Source: Oscillospiraceae bacterium
GTDB lineage: Bacteria; Bacillota; Clostridia; Oscillospirales; Ruminococcaceae
Direction of reading: 5' to 3'
Assembly (NCBI GenBank): GCA_017394475.1
Contig: JAFPYQ010000369.1
Coordinates: 1 to 9,521, forward strand
DNA: 9,521 nt
Shown here: positions 1 through 5,843 of the stretch, one piece after another
How the letters are laid out: each line of letters starts with the position of its first letter
Position numbering within the stretch: position 1 is the first letter of the stretch
Notes under the pieces: model-generated
What the model was told of the DNA's origin: nothing
The model's database searches: none
Seen by the model: the letters and a program-made list of their open reading frames with translations, nothing else
Translations under genes and position numbers: made by a program

Positions 1-91
1 CAGCAGTTGCAGTTCAATAACCGTTCTTTTGAGTATCGGCAGATGATTCAACCTGCGGTTGAGTTGTTCCGTGTCCCGTTTGCACGGGTAC
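1..91 (-). promoter_or_regulatory. Structured untranslated leader running off the left edge
   Basis: This is the region transcribed leftward from the promoter at 98-126. Read on the minus strand it contains no ATG before the window ends, so the leader is at least about 90 bases. It can fold into a hairpin with 6-bp arms at 57-62 and 48-53 and loop GCA, extendable by two weaker pairs. It also has two mutually exclusive helices: 84-88 with 75-79 (CCCGT/ACGGG) and 83-87 with 69-73 (CCGTG/CACGG). I do not recognise it as a known riboswitch, T-box or ribosomal leader. It could be a cis-regulatory leader or the 5' part of a small RNA. The gene it serves is outside the window. Confidence 0.35.
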
Positions 92-173
92 TTTAATAGT
101 ATAGCACTTTCTTCACAGGATTTCAAGTACCGGGCGGTTAAAAACCGCAGTTACTTCGTTGATTTTTTCTTAC
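87..173 (+). repeat. Intergenic hairpin repeat, copy 1
   Basis: The best-conserved part is 132-173, which matches 231-272 at 35 of 42 positions. It has a perfect 6-bp hairpin (arms 134-139 and 143-148, loop AAA) followed by a shared tail with CTTCGTT and a run of six T. An upstream GGTACTTT (87-94) recurs at 195-202 before copy 2, so the unit may be about 80 to 90 bases. GGTACTT at 87-93 can also pair with AAGTACC at 125-131. The T run lies 16 bases beyond the stem, too far for a standard terminator. Confidence 0.6.
98..126 (-). promoter_or_regulatory. Leftward sigma-70-type promoter
   Basis: On the minus strand the -35 box is TTGAAA (121-126) and the -10 box is TATACT (98-103), with exactly 17 bases between them. 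The start of transcription is expected near 91. It points away from the Nudix operon stop at 295, in the same direction, so it probably starts the next transcription unit to the left. Confidence 0.6.
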
Positions 174-194
174 AAGACATGAAATCTGCGACTC

Positions 195-272
195 GGTACT
201 TTCATTAGCCTGCCACATTTACACTGTGTTAGGCGGATAAAATCCGCTGTTGCTTCGTTTATTTTTTCTTAT
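195..272 (+). repeat. Intergenic hairpin repeat, copy 2
   Basis: This is the second copy of the unit, with the conserved core at 231-272 and the GGTACTTT box at 195-202. The hairpin arms are 233-238 and 242-247. Compared with copy 1, one base pair has changed on both sides (T-A at 138/144 becomes A-T at 237/243), so pairing is kept. It lies directly downstream of the stop codon at 295 on the minus strand, but no U-rich tail follows on that strand, so it is not a clear terminator for that operon. Confidence 0.6.
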
Positions 273-294
273 GTGATGTACTATCAACGGCAGA

Positions 295-834
295 TTACAG
301 CAATTCGCGGATCTCCCTGCGCTCATCGGCATATCCTATGGTATAGCTTATCTCCCCCGTGCCGTCGGGCTTTAGTATGACGCTCACATCATCGGCTTCG
401 GTCCAGGAGTTATCCAGGCAGAACATTGTGTCACCGTTCCTGTAGAAGCTGATGTTGTATATCTCGGAATCCTCTATGATCTCATCCTCGGTGAGCTCTC
501 CACTGAGGAGCTCGGGTCTGCGCAGAAGGAAATACTGTGCCGCCTTCACCCTGATACATTCATCATTGTATTCCCTGTTGTCAAAGAGGGCGAGAAACTT
601 CGCAAGGCACACCGTTGCCTCTGTAGTCTCGGGTGAATCAGTCTCGATGAAAACATCCGTTTCCTTTATCCCATCGGGGTACCAGTCTGCATAGCCCTCA
701 TAACCGAATTCATTGACATTCGGATGAGCGTAATAGAATACTTTCCCATAGGGGGTATCGATGGTTATCTCATCTTTTTTCGGCGCCTGGGGCACTTGTT
801 CCTTCTTTGAGAACAGCTTGTCAAACAGTCCCAT
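295..834 (-). CDS. Uncharacterised small acidic protein
   Basis: This 179-residue protein is of unknown function. The start at 834 (MGLFDKLF) is chosen because AGGAG lies 8 bases upstream; an in-frame start further up at 924 would overlap the preceding gene by 59 bases and is unlikely. The N-terminus (GLFDKLFSKKEQ) is a short amphipathic and basic stretch of the kind seen at the front of many small cytoplasmic clostridial proteins. The rest is rich in Asp and Glu, has no membrane segment or signal peptide, and reads like an alternating strand-and-helix fold. Its layout faintly recalls the DUF2004/DUF2262 group, but I cannot confirm this. It follows the Nudix-GNAT gene by 31 bases on the same strand, so the two are probably co-transcribed. 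That link gives no specific function. Confidence 0.75.
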   Translation of the reverse strand: MGLFDKLFSKKEQVPQAPKKDEITIDTPYGKVFYYAHPNVNEFGYEGYADWYPDGIKETDVFIETDSPETTEATVCLAKFLALFDNREYNDECIRVKAAQYFLLRRPELLSGELTEDEIIEDSEIYNISFYRNGDTMFCLDNSWTEADDVSVILKPDGTGEISYTIGYADERREIRELL

Positions 835-865
835 TATAAAACTCCTTCTGATGTTGTACTGATCA

Positions 866-1888
866 TCACAGTCTGATGGCATACATCTGCAGCATCTCAT
901 CAAATGTATCGCTGTGGAATTCATCCCTGAGGATACCGCCGCATTTTTTTATGACGCCTGCAGATGCGGGATTTTCCTTATCGCAGGATACCAGGACTTC
1001 TTTTATCCCTATGGTATCGCAGACTTTCAGCGCCATGGAGAGCATATCCGTGCCGTAATTCTTCCGCCTTTCCGTGGGCCTCACGGAATATCCGATATGT
1101 CCGCCTTCCTTCCGTAAGAAGTCATTGAGCGCCAGACGGATATTTACCATCCCCACTATCCGCTCATCTTCCGTCCTGACTAAGAAATATGTGAGCGCAG
1201 GGACACCGGGGGCGGGTATATTTGCGATATCCACATAATACAGCAGCTTTTCCAGCCACTTTTCATAGGTGGACTCTTTCAGGAACCGATCCAGTGCTCC
1301 GCTGCCGTTTATCTCCGAGCCGTATTCATAGAATTCATTTATATAGTCAACAGCCCTGTCCTTATATTCCATAGTGGGGAACACCAGCTTCAGTTCCCCC
1401 GAGGTGCGGCTGATATACTGCCTCATCCTTTCACTGAGCAGCTCCTTTGATGACATCCGGCGTATCTCATCTGCAGCCGCCCATCTGTAGGCTATGGTCT
1501 CGCCTTCCTGCAGCACGATGCTGTCCTTATCGCAGTCCGTTATGCACAGGAAGTCTGCATACAGACAATGGGTGGGCTCCCATACCGTTCGGCGTATCTC
1601 CTCCGTTACACTGGCAGTGATGCCCGTTTTCTCCAGCAGCTCCCTGCGGGCACATTCCACAGGGGTCTCGCCTTTTAAAGCCGAGCCGCCTGCAGTGGCC
1701 TCCCACATACCGGCATAGGGCTTGCGAAGGTCGCGCTGCATCAGCAGATAAGTCCCGTCGGTATGCCTCACCAGGACATTGCACACCAGGTGATACACCC
1801 CCGCAGGGATAGATGCTTCTTCTCCCCGCACAAGGGTCATGCCGTCTGTTATCTCAAAGTCGGAGCTATATGCATCCCATATCTCCAT
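866..1888 (-). CDS. Nudix hydrolase fused to a GNAT acetyltransferase
   Basis: This 340-residue two-domain cytoplasmic protein starts at 1888 with AAGGGG 9 bases upstream. Residues 30-160 form a Nudix domain. The Nudix box runs from G68 to I90 (G, five residues, E74, then RELLEKTGI at 82-90). Nudix enzymes hydrolyse nucleoside diphosphates linked to another group. Here the second Glu of the usual REUXEE motif is Lys (K87), while E83 and E86 are kept. Residues 168-340 resemble a GNAT N-acetyltransferase of the COG3981 kind. Its acetyl-CoA loop is RRKNYGT (274-280), with Asn where Gly is common, and the late GNAT pattern ENPAS...IKKCGG (305-318) is present. The substrates of both domains are unknown. 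The fusion could equally come from a housekeeping 'MutT plus acetyltransferase' family. A promoter at 2053-2081 fits this gene. Confidence 0.88.
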   Translation of the reverse strand: MEIWDAYSSDFEITDGMTLVRGEEASIPAGVYHLVCNVLVRHTDGTYLLMQRDLRKPYAGMWEATAGGSALKGETPVECARRELLEKTGITASVTEEIRRTVWEPTHCLYADFLCITDCDKDSIVLQEGETIAYRWAAADEIRRMSSKELLSERMRQYISRTSGELKLVFPTMEYKDRAVDYINEFYEYGSEINGSGALDRFLKESTYEKWLEKLLYYVDIANIPAPGVPALTYFLVRTEDERIVGMVNIRLALNDFLRKEGGHIGYSVRPTERRKNYGTDMLSMALKVCDTIGIKEVLVSCDKENPASAGVIKKCGGILRDEFHSDTFDEMLQMYAIRL

Positions 1889-1917
1889 GATTCATATCCC
1901 CTTTCGGATATACGAAC

Positions 1918-1971
1918 TTATCGGTCATTCTTACTTATTTTGTCACCGTGTCTGAATTCGAGCTCGCTCAT
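1918..1971 (-). CDS. Possible 17-residue upstream leader peptide
   Basis: A short open frame (MSELEFRHGDKISKNDR, then TAA) lies in the leader between the leftward promoter and the Nudix-GNAT start, ending 29 bases before that start codon. The only ribosome binding site is a weak AAGGGC. It may be a real small upstream frame, a decayed gene fragment, or chance. The amino acid content gives no sign of classical attenuation. Confidence 0.15.
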   Translation of the reverse strand: MSELEFRHGDKISKNDR

Positions 1972-2052
1972 TTATCTGCCCTTGCCTTTTATGATCTGCG
2001 CCAAATAGGGATGATGCGCCTTTTACTGCCGCAGCATGCGCATACGCATACT

Positions 2053-2081
2053 ATTGTAACATATTTTTACGCGAAATGCAA
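2053..2081 (-). promoter_or_regulatory. Leftward promoter for the Nudix-GNAT operon
   Basis: On the minus strand the -35 box is TTGCAT (2076-2081) and the -10 box is TACAAT (2053-2058), 17 bases apart. TGT directly before the -10 gives an extended -10. Transcription would begin near 2046, leaving an untranslated leader of about 158 bases before the start at 1888. Confidence 0.6.
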
Positions 2082-2220
2082 GGTGATACCGATCTTATTC
2101 CGAAACGTGGGATCACATACTGATCTTATACTGTTCCACTGACCGCTGTTTACTCTCAAAGTGTATAGAACTGCCATAACGGGCGTTATATGGCGGATGA
2201 GATTTGTAGAAAAATACATA

Positions 2221-2249
2221 TTGACAGAAAAACTCATAGAGTGTATAAT
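2221..2249 (+). promoter_or_regulatory. Consensus promoter of the citrate synthase-like operon
   Basis: The -35 box is TTGACA (2221-2226) and the -10 box is TATAAT (2244-2249), with a 17-base spacer. This is the exact sigma-70/sigma-A consensus. Such a strong core promoter is normally held down by a repressor, in keeping with the palindrome that overlaps its -10 box. The leader to the start at 2326 is about 70 bases. Confidence 0.85.
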
Positions 2250-2259
2250 TGTATACAAT
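2242..2259. promoter_or_regulatory. Probable GntR/FCD operator over the -10 box
   Basis: A perfect 12-base palindrome ATTGTATACAAT (2248-2259) begins in the last two bases of the -10 box and covers the transcription start. A second overlapping inverted repeat, TGTATA (2242-2247) with TATACA (2252-2257), covers the -10 box itself. Palindromes of the form TTGTATACAA fit the sites bound by FCD-type GntR dimers, and the second gene of this operon encodes such a regulator. Autorepression relieved by a small carboxylate ligand is inferred, not shown. Confidence 0.6.
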
Positions 2260-2325
2260 AATACAGCGATACAGATATACATGAATGGCAGCGGCTCTGC
2301 AGCCAATATCAGAGGAGGAACAGCT

Positions 2326-3720
2326 ATGAACCATACTATGCCCAATATCAGCCTGAGCAACCGCACGAACCTGCTCGACTTCGATACCTACGAGTACGAA
2401 CTGCAGGAGGTGGACAGACCCGAGCTTTTCCGCGAGATGTTCCCCTACACGGAAGTGCCCAAGGTGGCGTACAACTACCGCCATGTACCGATGAATATGC
2501 CCGAGAACATATATATCACCGATACATCCTTCCGCGACGGCCAGCAGTCCCGTGCGCCCTATACCACAGCGCAGATAGTGGATATCTATAAGATGCTCCA
2601 CCGCCTGGGCGGCGAAAAGGGGATAATCAGGCAGACCGAGTTCTTCGTGTATTCAAAGAGCGACCGCGATGCCCTTGAACAGTGTATGGCACTGGGCTAT
2701 GAGTTCCCCGAATGCACCACCTGGATACGGGCAAGCAAGAAGGATTTCGAGCTGGTGCGTGATATCGGCGTAAAGGAGACGGGCATACTGGTATCATGTT
2801 CGGATCACCATATATTCAACAAAATGGGACTTGACAGGCGGCAGGCTCTGGAAAAATACTTAGGTGTGGTCAGGGAGTGCATCGAGGCGGGACTGCGCCC
2901 AAGGTGCCATTTTGAGGATATCACCCGTGCGGATTTCTACGGCTTTGTAGTCCCCTTTGCCATAGAGCTCAGAAAGCTCTCCGAGGAAAGCGGTGTGCCC
3001 ATCAAGATACGCGCCTGCGACACCATGGGCTATGGCATACCCTACACGGGAGCGGCTCTCCCCCGCAGCGTTTCGGGCATAATCTACGGCCTGCAGCACT
3101 ATGCGGGCTTTACCAGCGATATGCTGGAATGGCACGGCCACAATGATTTCTACAAGGGCGTCACCAATGCCGCCACTGCATGGCTCTACGGCTGCGGAGC
3201 GGTGAACTGCTCGCTGCTGGGCATCGGTGAAAGGACGGGAAATGTGCCCCTTGAAGCCATGGTGTTTGAATATGCCTCCCTCAAAGGCACTCTTGACGGC
3301 ATGGATACAAGGGTCATAACAGAGATAGCCGATTATATCGTCAATGAGACCCACTACGACCTGCCCCCCATGACTCCCTTTGTGGGCAAGAGCTTTAATG
3401 TCACCCGTGCGGGCATACATGCCGACGGTCTTATGAAGGATGAGGAGATATACAATATCTTCGATACCGCTGCACTTCTGGGCAAACCGCCCTATGTATC
3501 TGTGAGCGCATCCTCGGGACTTGCGGGTATCGCCTGCTGGATAAATAATTATTACAGGCTCCCTGCGGACAAGTGCGTGGATAAGAGAGACCCTGCGGTG
3601 GCTCTGATAAAGGAATGGGTGGACAAGGAATATGAGGGCGGCCGTGTGACGGTCATAAGTGACGATGAGCTTGAAGCCCTCACGGAAAAGTATCTTCCGC
3701 AGATAGCGGGGAGGGACTGA
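2326..3720 (+). CDS. DRE-TIM acyl transferase, probable Re-citrate synthase
   Basis: This 464-residue cytoplasmic enzyme belongs to the isopropylmalate/homocitrate/Re-citrate synthase superfamily. The start at 2326 has AGGAGG 7 bases upstream; an earlier in-frame ATG at 2161 lies before the promoter and is ruled out. The family joins an acyl-CoA to a 2-oxo acid through an Mg/Mn-bound TIM barrel. The metal and catalytic signature TDTSFRDGQQ is at 65-74, the HxH metal motif WHGHND at 269-274, and GIGERTGNVPLE at 299-310. The first 60 residues form an extension before the barrel. There is no C-terminal leucine-feedback domain of the full-length LeuA type. HGHNDFYK in place of HxHNDxG and the lack of neighbouring leu genes favour a Re-citrate synthase (oxaloacetate plus acetyl-CoA), as known from Clostridium kluyveri. 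Homocitrate or other acyl products remain possible. No aconitase or isocitrate dehydrogenase is adjacent. Confidence 0.8.
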   Translation: MNHTMPNISLSNRTNLLDFDTYEYELQEVDRPELFREMFPYTEVPKVAYNYRHVPMNMPENIYITDTSFRDGQQSRAPYTTAQIVDIYKMLHRLGGEKGIIRQTEFFVYSKSDRDALEQCMALGYEFPECTTWIRASKKDFELVRDIGVKETGILVSCSDHHIFNKMGLDRRQALEKYLGVVRECIEAGLRPRCHFEDITRADFYGFVVPFAIELRKLSEESGVPIKIRACDTMGYGIPYTGAALPRSVSGIIYGLQHYAGFTSDMLEWHGHNDFYKGVTNAATAWLYGCGAVNCSLLGIGERTGNVPLEAMVFEYASLKGTLDGMDTRVITEIADYIVNETHYDLPPMTPFVGKSFNVTRAGIHADGLMKDEEIYNIFDTAALLGKPPYVSVSASSGLAGIACWINNYYRLPADKCVDKRDPAVALIKEWVDKEYEGGRVTVISDDELEALTEKYLPQIAGRD

Positions 3721-3721
3721 T

Positions 3722-4381
3722 ATGCTGCTGGAGACCGATGACAGATCGCTGCGGATAAGAGTATTCAACGCCATAGAAAACGCCATACTCGACGGGGAAT
3801 ACAAGGACGGGGACAGCCTCAATGAGCTGAGATTATCCAAGGAGCTGGGTGTCAGCCGCACTCCCGTGCGCGAGGCGCTGATGCAGCTCGAACTGGAGGG
3901 GCTCGTCCGCAATATCCCCAACAAGGGGGCTGTTGTGGTGGGTGTCACAGAGCAGGATACACACGATATCTATGAGATACGCATCCGCATAGAGGGGCTG
4001 GCGTCCCGCCTGTGCGCGGAGAACATCACCGATGATGAGCTCCACGCCCTTGAACAGATAGTCGATCTGCAGGAGTTCTATCTGCTGAAAAACGACACCG
4101 AACAGATATGGAAGCTGGACGGGGATTTCCACAAGATAATATACGATGCATCACGGAGCCGTCCGCTGCGGTTCACGCTGTCGAATTTCCACAACTACAT
4201 CAAAAAGGCAAGGGATATCTCCATGCAGACCGAGGGGCGGGCTGAAAAGACCGTGGCGGAGCACAGAGCCATACTTGATGCCATAAAGGCTCACAACGGA
4301 GAACTTGCCGAAAAGCTCACCGCACAGCATATCTCCAATGCGGAGAACAATATTTTCCGGAACGAGGAAAGCGCCGAATGA
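3722..4381 (+). CDS. GntR-family regulator, FadR/FCD type
   Basis: This 219-residue DNA-binding repressor or activator starts one base after the previous stop, with GGGGAGGG 6 bases upstream inside the preceding gene. Residues 8-75 are the winged helix-turn-helix, with the GntR signature LSKELGVSRTPVREAL at 38-53 and the wing at about 62-73. Residues 80-212 are an FCD ligand domain. Its metal-binding set is complete: D133 and H137 (DGDFH), H181 (AEH) and H203 (QH). FCD regulators sense small carboxylic or sugar acids through this metal. Because it shares an operon with a citrate synthase-like enzyme, citrate or a related acid is a reasonable ligand, by inference only. Its likely target is the palindrome at 2248-2259. 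The last codon overlaps the start of the next gene. Confidence 0.92.
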   Translation: MLLETDDRSLRIRVFNAIENAILDGEYKDGDSLNELRLSKELGVSRTPVREALMQLELEGLVRNIPNKGAVVVGVTEQDTHDIYEIRIRIEGLASRLCAENITDDELHALEQIVDLQEFYLLKNDTEQIWKLDGDFHKIIYDASRSRPLRFTLSNFHNYIKKARDISMQTEGRAEKTVAEHRAILDAIKAHNGELAEKLTAQHISNAENNIFRNEESAE

Positions 4382-5139
4382 AAAGGCACAAAGACCTGGC
4401 GGTATTTCTGCTCTGTGCATTCCTTATCCCTGCGGTGGCTCTGGGCGCACAGTCTTTGACAGGAAATGCTGCACTTCGCTTCGTGCTTTACGGGATACAG
4501 GCGGCATCACCCACCATATCGGCACTGATCGTCTTTATTATGAACGGGCAGCTCGCCGAAAAGATCGGGGGAATGTTCAGTCGGGGGCATATACCAGCCG
4601 CGATATTGCTGCCGCCGCTCACGGTCTGTGCTGTGATGTTCCCCGCAAAAACCGTTTACTGCATCGTGACGGGAACGGCCTTTGAAACGGGGGATATCAC
4701 ATCTGCACGCCTTATTATTCTGCTCTGGGCGCTTATAGCGGAGGAGATAGGCTGGCGCGGATTTTTAGCACCGAAGCTCATGGAGTACGGTGCAGACAGA
4801 AGGCTCATACCGCTCATCACTGGAGCGATATGGTGTCTCTGGCACTATCATTTCTTAATACAGGGAAGCATAGATGTCCCGATACCGCTGTTTTTTGCGG
4901 GATGTGTCATCGAAAGCTATATTTACGCCTTTTTTATGGAGCTCACCTGCGGGAACATACTTTCCGCCATGATGTACCATTTCTCATGGAACCTGTTCCT
5001 TCATATCGCGGCGGTCGGTCCTTCGGAAAACGGAGGGAGCATCATGCCGTATCTTCTCATGGTGATGATCGAAGCTGTCATTACGGCGGTGATACTGATA
5101 CACGGTGTAAAAAGCGGCGGAAAGGAGCGCCCGGGATGA
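4378..5139 (+). CDS. CPBP-family intramembrane metalloprotease (CAAX/Abi type)
   Basis: This 253-residue polytopic membrane protein has roughly seven or eight hydrophobic segments, beginning at residues 7-25. All motifs of the type II CAAX prenyl protease/bacteriocin-processing family are present: EEIGWRGF (E122, E123, R127), a second-motif His (H156, in WCLWHYH) and HFSWN (H201, N205). These Glu and His residues bind the catalytic metal within the membrane. Family members process prenylated proteins or peptides, give bacteriocin self-immunity, or act as membrane scaffolds; the substrate here is unknown. The start codon overlaps the stop of the GntR gene (ATGA), which implies translational coupling. 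Being last in a citrate synthase-GntR operon is unusual and gives no direct clue to its role. I see no intrinsic terminator after it. Confidence 0.88.
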   Translation: MKRHKDLAVFLLCAFLIPAVALGAQSLTGNAALRFVLYGIQAASPTISALIVFIMNGQLAEKIGGMFSRGHIPAAILLPPLTVCAVMFPAKTVYCIVTGTAFETGDITSARLIILLWALIAEEIGWRGFLAPKLMEYGADRRLIPLITGAIWCLWHYHFLIQGSIDVPIPLFFAGCVIESYIYAFFMELTCGNILSAMMYHFSWNLFLHIAAVGPSENGGSIMPYLLMVMIEAVITAVILIHGVKSGGKERPG

Positions 5140-5225
5140 CCGCGTTTTATTGGCCGATACATATAAGATACATCCGATAAAGCCTATCTGTTTGTATAAT
5201 TGTTATGAACTTTATTCGATGGGAA

Positions 5226-5254
5226 TTGACAAAACGGCTGAAATATGGTAAACT
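5226..5254 (+). promoter_or_regulatory. Promoter for the small membrane protein gene
   Basis: The -35 box is TTGACA (5226-5231) and the -10 box is TAAACT (5249-5254), 17 bases apart. Transcription would start near 5261, 35 bases before the ATG at 5296. It may also supply transcripts that enter the fluoride riboswitch downstream. A separate TATAAT at 5195-5200 lacks a matching -35 box. Confidence 0.7.
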
Positions 5255-5295
5255 CAGAAAAAAAGGATATGCGCTTAACGGCGCGAGGAGGATTT

Positions 5296-5706
5296 ATGAG
5301 CGTAGGAACAAGCAAAACCATACTGAAGGTTTTCGGAATAATCGGAATAATATTCGGTGCGCTGGCGTGCATCGGAAGTCTGCTTGTAATACTGGGCGGC
5401 GGAGCGCTCGGCGTGGCTGCAAGTGGCGATGATGCTGTTGTAGGCGGAGTAATGGCGGTTGCGGGTGTTTTGGCCCTGATCTCGGGACTTATCACTCTGG
5501 CACAGGGTATCTGCTCTTTTAATGCATCCAAGGACAGTTCAAAGATCATGCCCGCATGGATATTTGCTATCATCGGCTTGATCTCCGGCATTATTAGTCT
5601 TATTTCAAGCATAGCAAACGGCAGCGGCGTATTCAGCGCGATCATTTCTCTCGTGATCTCCGCTCTGATATTTATAGCTGCAAATACCATCAAGACCAAT
5701 GGCTGA
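5296..5706 (+). CDS. Small four-helix membrane protein, unknown function
   Basis: This 136-residue protein starts at 5296 with AGGAGG (5286-5291), spaced by only 4 bases. An ATG at 5245 in the same frame sits within the promoter and cannot be used. It is almost entirely hydrophobic, with four predicted membrane helices at about residues 10-34, 46-70, 83-106 and 109-131, rich in Gly, Ile, Ala and Ser. Short polar links include SGDD at 43-46 and NASKDSSK at 75-82. Its size and helix number match the CrcB/Fluc fluoride channel, which would suit the riboswitch behind it. However, the conserved Fluc pore sequences (Asn-rich helix and GGFTTFST-like motif) are absent, so it is not a recognisable CrcB. 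No family assignment is made. The next gene may be reached by read-through, subject to the riboswitch. Confidence 0.8.
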   Translation: MSVGTSKTILKVFGIIGIIFGALACIGSLLVILGGGALGVAASGDDAVVGGVMAVAGVLALISGLITLAQGICSFNASKDSSKIMPAWIFAIIGLISGIISLISSIANGSGVFSAIISLVISALIFIAANTIKTNG

Positions 5707-5735
5707 TCCGTGATGATGCTGTAAGAAATTAATAC

Positions 5736-5794
5736 GGGAATGATGTTCTCCCACGGGAAACCGAAACCGCTTATCATAAGCTGATGACTTCTGC
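5736..5794 (+). promoter_or_regulatory. Fluoride riboswitch (crcB motif)
   Basis: The aptamer matches the fluoride riboswitch consensus part by part. P1 is GGGA (5736-5739) with TCCC (5749-5752), enclosing the conserved loop ATGATGTTC (5740-5748). An optional small helix follows (CGG, GAAA tetraloop, CCG; 5754-5763). Then come the conserved AAACCGC (5764-5770), P3 with arms 5769-5773 and 5777-5781, and the conserved 3' segment GCTGATGACTTCTGC (5780-5794). The loop GTT (5745-5747) can pair with GAC (5786-5788), as in the aptamer's pseudoknot. Fluoride riboswitches bind one fluoride ion through magnesium ions and turn on CrcB, chloride-type or Na+/H+-type transporters. The antiporter starts 50 bases downstream. 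I found no convincing promoter between 5707 and 5735, so transcripts may come from 5226. Confidence 0.88.
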
Positions 5795-5828
5795 GTTCTT
5801 ACGCAATAGTTGTCAGCTTTTTTATTTT
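5778..5828 (+). terminator. Intrinsic terminator, riboswitch expression platform
   Basis: The 12-bp outer stem (5778-5789 with 5808-5819, two G-U pairs) encloses an inner 5-bp helix (TGCGT 5792-5796 with ACGCA 5801-5805, loop TCTT). It is followed by TTTTTT-A-TTTT. The 5' arm reuses P3 and the 3' conserved segment of the fluoride aptamer, so aptamer and terminator cannot form together. That is the arrangement of a fluoride-activated ON switch. It also ends the transcript of the small membrane protein gene when fluoride is absent. Confidence 0.88.
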
Positions 5829-5843
5829 ATCCGGAGGTATTTT

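Larger units (their letters stand above)
1889..2325. other. 437-base divergent intergenic region
   Basis: This gap separates the leftward Nudix operon from the rightward citrate synthase-like operon. It holds one promoter for each direction (2053-2081 leftward, 2221-2249 rightward), a GntR-type palindrome, the ribosome binding sites of both first genes, and a possible 17-codon leader peptide on the minus strand. Between the promoters there is an 8-base direct repeat GATCTTAT (2091-2098 and 2123-2130) and a short imperfect inverted repeat at about 2172-2191. I assign no role to either. Confidence 0.6.

Noticed and set aside
132..173. Rho-independent terminator on the plus strand
   Set aside because: The T run is 16 bases away from the hairpin and no plus-strand gene is seen upstream within the window; the repeat explanation fits better.
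2172..2191. Operator-like inverted repeat upstream of the -35 box
   Set aside because: The arms need a two-base bulge, it has no second copy, and the palindrome at 2248-2259 is a far better operator.
2113..2601. Minus-strand open frame across the consensus promoter region
   Set aside because: It overlaps the promoter, operator and start of the citrate synthase-like gene; no ribosome binding site or recognisable domain.
2860..3948. Long open frame on the minus strand (362 codons)
   Set aside because: It lies antisense to the citrate synthase-like gene and the start of the GntR gene, both with clear family motifs, and its own translation shows no domain.
5195..5200. TATAAT as a second promoter before the small membrane protein gene
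   Set aside because: No -35-like sequence at the right distance; the promoter at 5226-5254 is much better.
5296..5706. CrcB/Fluc fluoride channel
   Set aside because: Helix number and size fit, and a fluoride riboswitch is near, but the conserved Fluc pore motifs are missing and the gene is upstream of the switch, not under it.
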